Positions 58,685 to 64,000 of a stretch of 64,000 nt of DNA are shown one piece after another (position 1 is the first letter of the stretch; every line of letters begins with the position of its first letter). The DNA comes from Daphnia carinata. Lineage: Eukaryota > Arthropoda > Branchiopoda > Diplostraca > Daphniidae. The position numbers and the translations under genes are program-made. The notes under the pieces are model-generated. The model did no database searches and was not told the DNA's origin. It worked only from the letters and a program-made list of their open reading frames with translations. The DNA lies in assembly GCF_022539665.2 (NCBI RefSeq), contig NC_081333.1, positions 3,844,001-3,908,000 of the forward strand. Reading direction: 5' to 3'.

Positions 58685-60477
58685 ATGGCTTCATATTTAA
58701 GGTAATATTGGTCTCCTTTTCGACAAGGCAATGTGGATGTTTCTAACGATCGCTTCATTATTTTATTCCCCAAAGTGTAATTTCCACGTTAGTGGCTCTC
58801 AGTCTCTGCACAATATGCGCAGGTAATATAAGTAAAGTTCTGTTTATTTGCTTAATGGAAAATAAATAAAAATTTTATTTTGATACACAGAAAACATTGG
58901 ATTTAACAGTGGTGTAGCGGGAGGTACTGCAGGTGGGTCGAGAGCCAACTGGGATCAGCAACAACAAGGACAATTCCGACCTTTTGGCAGTGATAAACCA
59001 TGTTCTGTCTTAGTCAATGTAATTTGATAACGCTGCACCTGTGTGTAATGGATGGTCCAATAATCGTGTATGTTTTATTTCTATAGGAAACAATGACGCA
59101 AAATGACGCCCAAGTGATCATTGAGCGTATCCTGATTACGGCAGATACGATGGGTAACAGCTTTTCCTCCTCATCGTTTACGGGTGGATCCAACCAACAA
59201 CTAGACACATGGGCAGCACAGGCATGCGGGTGTGTCCATAATATTTACAATTTAATCAGCAATTTATATTCCAAATTTTCTGTAACCAGATTAAAATTTT
59301 TAAATTTCTTTTCAGGCAAATGCAAAACATTGTCGGCTATTTGAAATCGGCTTGTCAGTTCAGCCTCAGCGCTAGCTCCATTTCCAGTACGAGCAGCACC
59401 AGCTCAACGGAACTGGTGGCCCAGAAAAAATTAGGCGCCCTGAACGCGGCCAAGGATTACCTCTGTTCCAACAACCAAGTTAACCTGAAAGGTAAAAATC
59501 ATTTGTATTCATTCCGGGTCACGCAGGTCTAGCCAAGACTTAGAGTGGACGACAATAACTTATTTGTGCGGCATATAATTATCTTTAGAAATGGCCATGA
59601 ATAATGGAGCGCAGTGTGCCCGCAAAACTGATTTGAATGAATTCGGTTGCAACGTTCAACAAGGAGCACAGCCTACCTTTATACAAATGTTGCCGTCATC
59701 GAATCGACAAACGTTGAAATACGGGACATCCATTATTCTTAGCATGAATAGCTACAACAACGATGATTGCAAGTATTGAACAACACATCTTGTATATATT
59801 TTCATTGTTACAGCTATTTTTCTAACATGATAAATCTTGCCAGGTACATTGCAGATATAACCAATTGCATCTTGGACAAATATACGCGTGGAACTGATTT
59901 TTGTAGTTCGCGGGCATCGACGCACTTTGGCCGTATCTTTGATGTGATGCTTCAAGGTGTCCAGTGCAAAACGGGTGGCTACTCTACGTTCAACTCTTTT
60001 GACAGTTCCAATAGTTTCAACAACAATCCAGCCTTCAATCGTTTCCCTAGCGGCAGCAATTTGCCAAACAACCAAAACAATTTCGGCTTAAACAGTGGCA
60101 GTTTTCCTCAAAATTTTCCTCAAGGATCAGCAGACAGTAATGGCTTTAATGGACAAGGTATCAATAATTTCGGCATGAACTCTGGAAGTAACTGGCCGCA
60201 AAATCAAAATGGATTCGGAATGAATTCTGGAAGTAACTGGCCACAACAAAATCCAAATTCTTTTGGAATGAATTCCGGAAGTAACTGGCCACAACAAAAT
60301 TCGGGACAAGGTTCCGGTATCTTTGGACAGAGCTCCAATAATCAAGGTCAAAACTCCTTCCAATCAAGTGGAACAATTCCACCATACAATCGGAGGCCTT
60401 ACAACAGCGGAAACGCCATCCAGGCGACCATGACAATGGTTGTTTCAACCATATTTGTCGCGTGTTTGGTTCTTTAA
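58685..60477 (+). CDS. Secreted cysteine protein with Asn/Gly/Ser-rich repeats, probably GPI-anchored; unknown family
   Basis: Seven exons: 58685-58701, 58776-58822, 58891-59018, 59087-59229, 59316-59491, 59589-59772 and 59844-60477; 442 residues. The signal peptide is split by intron 1 (MASYLSVISTLVALSLCTICA). A cysteine-bearing helical domain spans exons 3-7 (KPCSVLVNETM, QACGQMQN, SACQFSL, DYLCSNN, GAQCARK, FGCNVQQ, DDCKY, TNCILDKY, DFCSSR, GVQCKTG). A low-complexity Asn/Gly/Ser/Gln tail has three FGMNSGSNWPQ repeats. A C-terminal hydrophobic segment (TMTMVVSTIFVACLVL) suggests a GPI signal. Domain order (secreted, helical Cys domain, low complexity, GPI-like tail) mirrors the neighbour at 53938. 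No function is assigned. Confidence 0.75.
60168..60300 (+). repeat. In-frame tandem repeat encoding FGMNSGSNWPQ
   Basis: Three copies of a unit of about 51-54 bases inside the last exon, each encoding FGMNSGSNWPQ followed by a variable Asn/Gln linker. Third-position differences (ACTCTGG, ATTCTGG, ATTCCGG) show that the copies are not brand new. Confidence 0.85.
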
Positions 60478-61220
60478 ATTATAATTTTTTTTTCTTTATT
60501 TTCGCACTACACAATCCCATGCCCAACTACGGGGAAAGCAGCTGTCCTTCATCCCACAGTAGCATTTGATAAATTCTTTTAATAATAAAATATTTGCTGC
60601 ACTTTCAGTGACAGTACAGCACAAAAAAATGTAAGTAGTTAGTATTTCCGTTACACACTTGGGATATGTATATTTAGTTACTCTTTGAATATCAAAAAAT
60701 TAAAAAAGGACATTTTAAAGCTATTAAAACAAAGAAAAAAAGAGAAACGGCTGATCAGCACTTGGCATTCCTCGTCACGTGACTTGAGGTCTTCGACTTT
60801 GGTCATTGTGTCGATCGACTGTAATTTCGTTATTTCTTAATTTGTTATTTTAAACAAATTTTCAATTTCAGGGAATGGTGGAATCAGGATCAATAGATCG
60901 ATGTACAAAACAACAAGCAAGAAAAATCACCAGCCTTTGGGCAAGAGAATAACGGAAAGAAAAATATACCTGCAATAGCTTTCACAATCGTGGTAAGAAA
61001 AAACAAACAAGACAATTGAGATGATGCTTATAAAACACTGACAAAGCCTTCGTTTTTCAACAAAATATTTTGAAGCATACAACGCGCGCTGAAATCATTG
61101 TATAAATGTGTGACAAGAATAGGTCATCAATGGCAAAGTGATGCACCACCACTTGACTCTTTGAGAAAACAAAATAGAGAGGGAGCAAAAGAGAGCGAAA
61201 ATGAATGGAGAGATACAGAT
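60478..61220. other. Convergent intergenic region
   Basis: 3' flanks of the secreted-protein gene (+) and the tyrosylprotein sulfotransferase gene (-). A polyadenylation signal AATAAA for the plus gene is at 60584-60589. No other gene seen. Confidence 0.5.
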
Positions 61221-62781
61221 TTAATCAACGAATTTGTCTTCAAATTCATCGTGAGAGAGTTGTTGCTTTTTGGCTTTCAGAAGCTCCTGGGTCTTGTTCA
61301 TCCAATGCCGTTCTTGCTGGGCCACCTTGAGCGTGTTATTGGCGACCCATTGGTCTGCATCGCCATAATTAGGTGGATTGGCTCGAGGATCGTAGCCGAA
61401 AGTAGACAACATCGGTGCAATATCGGGCATGTCTCTAATGACATCCGCTGGAATTTGACCCACCCATTTGCTAAGTGCTTCCAAATTGATGGGTTTCACA
61501 ACCTGATCCGACGATCTTTCAACTCTATTAAAAGTTAACGATATTTAAATTTTCAGGTAATTCAAAAGGTATATGTATATTATTTACTTCGATAGTGAAA
61601 TCCCACCAGGTCGATTGATAAGCTGCTCGTGATGCAAGACTACATCGTCCCATGGAACGTCAAGGAATTGAAGAATTTTCTCCATCCATACCTGAGGGTG
61701 AAGCACGAGTTGTTCGTAATGAACCATCAAGCATCGAGAGGGTCCAACACTTTGACACTCATTGTGCATAATGGTGACAGCTTTATTCCACTTAGTCAAG
61801 CAATCGCGGTAACTGGTTAAATCAAACCCAGTGATTGTCACTTTTCGAGTGATGATCGAGTGTACAGTCGCCCGTCCGTCTCGCACCATCAATACAAATT
61901 TGGCGCGAGGAAACAGCTCGGACAGATAAACGGCCGACTTCATGGTGAACGGGTCCTTATTGCATAAACGCTTGGCTGGCTCGCCGTGCTTGGCGACAAT
62001 CTCTACTATAAACGCCGCGATGGCTGAATTAAGCACCTGTTTACAAAACACAATTATCCCATGGAGATATGAAAAATATTATCTCTTTATTTCGTTTTTT
62101 GTTACCTCGGCGGTGACACCAGCCTCTTCTAGTCGCATTTTTTCTTTTTGAGACTTGACCCACTGGGCTCGCATTTGTAAAAGGCGTGGTAAGACACGTG
62201 TCTCTTCGCCGCAGCGGATATCCGGATGGGCGTCCAGCAAGACACGGGCCAAAGTGGTTCCCGATCGAGGCATTCCTCCGATGAAGATCATCGGCTCCAT
62301 TCGGTCGTAGCTGTACGTCCGCTTTTCGGCGTCCACAACGATGTGCTGTAACAGAGGCTGCTTCGTTTTTGTTGTGTCCATATTTTGTTTGTGTGCAGGA
62401 TTGTGTTTTAAAGGGAAAAGAGCGTGCGAGGGAGAGGTGGAAGAGCCAGATGGGTGAACGTAGGAGAAGGAAGTTAAATTTGTTATATATAAGCCTCCAC
62501 CAGAAAGGTTAATTTTTCAATCACAGATGGTGAAAGTTGATTGGTAAAATGAATAACCATACCTGACCCCCAAATGGAGTTGAGTTGCATGGCCTCTTCC
62601 ATATTTGGAATACCATTATAAGGATGAGAATAGGTATCCCATAGATTAGTATACGCTTTACTCCTACTCCACGTGTGAACACCATTGTGAGGAACCTTTT
62701 TTTCAGACCTAAAGGTGCTTGATGAGAGAAGGAGAACTGAGCCTTCTTACGCTGGTGGTTGGAGACAAATGGCCACTTCAT
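61221..62781 (-). CDS. Tpst: Protein-tyrosine sulfotransferase (TPST / Tango13)
   Basis: Four exons: 62563-62781, 62106-62345, 61588-62036 and 61221-61524; 403 residues. Type II Golgi membrane enzyme: basic tail, one hydrophobic helix ([20 protein letters not shown]), then the luminal domain. The PAPS 5'-phosphosulfate loop PRSGTT is at 99-104, catalytic Glu120 in RCGEETRV, and the 3'-phosphate motif is [50 protein letters not shown] and ALSKWVG follow as in animal TPST1/2. It transfers sulfate to tyrosines of secreted proteins. The start could also be Met33 (MVFTRGVGV), just before the helix, as in vertebrates. Exon 2 has two in-frame acceptors 12 bases apart (AAGCAG and TTACAG). A separate in-frame ATG upstream of them would give a form lacking the membrane anchor. 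Confidence 0.94.
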
Positions 62782-63524
62782 ATCATTTCTAAAAGATCTA
62801 GAAGGGTAAACATCATCAGAACAAGATTATCACTGACTGCCTTCTGAGTTGCCCTTTCCTTAGCAATTTGTAGAAGGAACACACATCGGTTAAGAGATGG
62901 ATAAGATAACTATTGTGAGCAGAATATGGCTGCCCATGAATAGTAGTTTGCACAGAAAACTCTACACTTTACGATTTGCCGTAATACTGATCACTTAATG
63001 AAATTTTATAATAAGCAAAACATGTCGAGATGATAGTTCGAACAGACAAGTTTAGTGATCGATAGAAATGATAAGGAAAATTGTTTGCTTTAATGCATTC
63101 GATTATTTTTCAAATAAACGTTACTAACAGAGGACATAAATGGTACCAAAACTAGAAGTGAGTTTCTTACCCTTCTGAAGAACAAGAATAAATACAGGTT
63201 ATTTATATTTTTTTTAGAATAAGGAAATAACCATCCAAATGTCTACATATCCAACGAGTTTCTACTGCTTGCCACGCAAGAATCACAAATCCCTCGTTTA
63301 CGTCACTGGCTAGATTCAAGTTAACCGATTAACTTACCTCGTTGCCACAGCTACGTTGATAGCAGGCGAACAAAACAGACGTAGCAGACTAGCAGCTAGT
63401 AGGAGGGAGCGAGGGACGAAAGCCAACAAATACTTTCCACGTGAGAATTTTTGCATATTTGGGCACAGTGAGTGCGTTAATCTTTAGAACTTGCAAGAGC
63501 TTTGGATGGAAATCCTGTTCAAAA
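62782..63524. other. Divergent region Tpst / MTO1
   Basis: Head-to-head spacer of about 740 bases, AT-rich, with a short GC-rich stretch around 63360-63430. It includes an in-frame upstream ATG of MTO1 at 63441. Confidence 0.45.
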
Positions 63525-64000
63525 ATGAAATACGGTTGGTTTATTATAAAGCGTTGTAGGAGTTGTTTTGGGTCTCAAGGGCCTACACGGATTATTAGAA
63601 GTGAAAGATTGTTCAGTTCCAATACTGATGACAGCAGACATTATGATGTCATTGTTGTTGGGGGAGGTCACGCTGGAACTGAGGCTTGCGCTGCAGCAGC
63701 GAGAATGGGATGCAAAACATTATTACTCACACATAAACTGGAGACAATTGGTAATCATCTCACAGTCAATATGATTTAAACCAAAATTAGAAAATTATTA
63801 TTTGTATTAGGGGAGATGTCATGCAATCCATCGTTTGGTGGAATTGGGAAAGGACACCTGGTATTTGAAATATTATTTATGATTTTATACATTAAAAGTA
63901 TTCTTGCGTAAGCAAAGGTGTTTTTTTTTTAGATGAGAGAAGTTGATGCCTTAGATGGGGTCTGTGGAAGAATCTGTGATTTATCTGGAATCCAGTACAA
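63525..64000 (+). CDS. MTO1: Mitochondrial tRNA modification enzyme MTO1 (GidA), 5' part only
   Basis: Exons so far: 63525-63750, 63811-63860 and 63933 to the window end, where the gene continues. The first about 50 residues are basic and Ser-rich, a mitochondrial presequence. The FAD-binding Rossmann motif is [21 protein letters not shown], followed by [13 protein letters not shown] and [14 protein letters not shown], all signatures of GidA/MnmG/MTO1. With GTPBP3 the enzyme installs taurinomethyl groups on wobble uridine of mitochondrial tRNAs. An in-frame ATG at 63441 would add 28 residues ([13 protein letters not shown]...). I prefer the later ATG because it starts a typical presequence, but either is possible. 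Confidence 0.93.

Overview
This is a gene-dense animal nuclear window. Multi-exon genes with very short introns (mostly 60-120 bp), arthropod-type orthologues (Fer3, Orc3, KIF12, a neprilysin, (6-4) photolyase) and bidirectional or overlapping gene packing suggest a small arthropod genome. By inference it is a branchiopod crustacean, probably Daphnia; no species marker was checked. Gene models were built by hand from splice sites, reading-frame continuity across exons and family motifs. Nearly every model closes to an exact multiple of three, and the exceptions are stated.

Layout. 1-4584 has no gene I can recognise. 4585-6546 (-) is a two-exon Fer3-type bHLH gene. About 6.5-10.1 kb is non-coding and rich in homopolymers. 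10165-11718 (+) is a cytochrome b561 with an apparent one-base frameshift. 12352-14703 (-) is a cationic amino-acid transporter-like SLC7 gene. 15546-20129 (+) is a tandem triplet of SERHL-type alpha/beta hydrolases. 20247-22587 (-) is a divergent Cdc20/Fizzy/Cortex-family APC/C activator. 24582-28862 (+) is a neprilysin-type M13 metallopeptidase, with a possible alternative first exon at 22838-22932. 29684-30516 (+) is a coiled-coil orphan gene. 30861-31442 is a foldback repeat element with inverted termini and an internal tandem duplication.

From 31.6 to 37.7 kb lie a (6-4) photolyase (+), ORC3 (+) and a NAT8-like acetyltransferase (-) whose stop codon overlaps that of ORC3. KIF12 (-) and BCL7 (+) share a divergent promoter at 42.1-43.1 kb. 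44033-46264 (-) encodes a bHLH-PAS protein that appears to carry an N-terminal BED-type zinc finger. It is divergent from the rRNA-processing helicase DHX37 (+, 47036-51302), which converges on TMX2 (-, 51494-52545). Two secreted, probably GPI-anchored cysteine-containing proteins of unknown function follow (53938-55554 and 58685-60477, +). Last come a protein-tyrosine sulfotransferase (-, 61221-62781) and the first exons of mitochondrial MTO1 (+, from 63525 past the window edge).

Most genes are housekeeping or conserved regulators: DNA replication and repair, APC/C, chromatin, ribosome biogenesis, tRNA modification and ER redox. The least conventional parts are the BED-bHLH-PAS protein, the divergent Cdc20-like gene, the foldback element and the two orphan secreted proteins. 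I found no operon, CRISPR array, rRNA or convincing tRNA.
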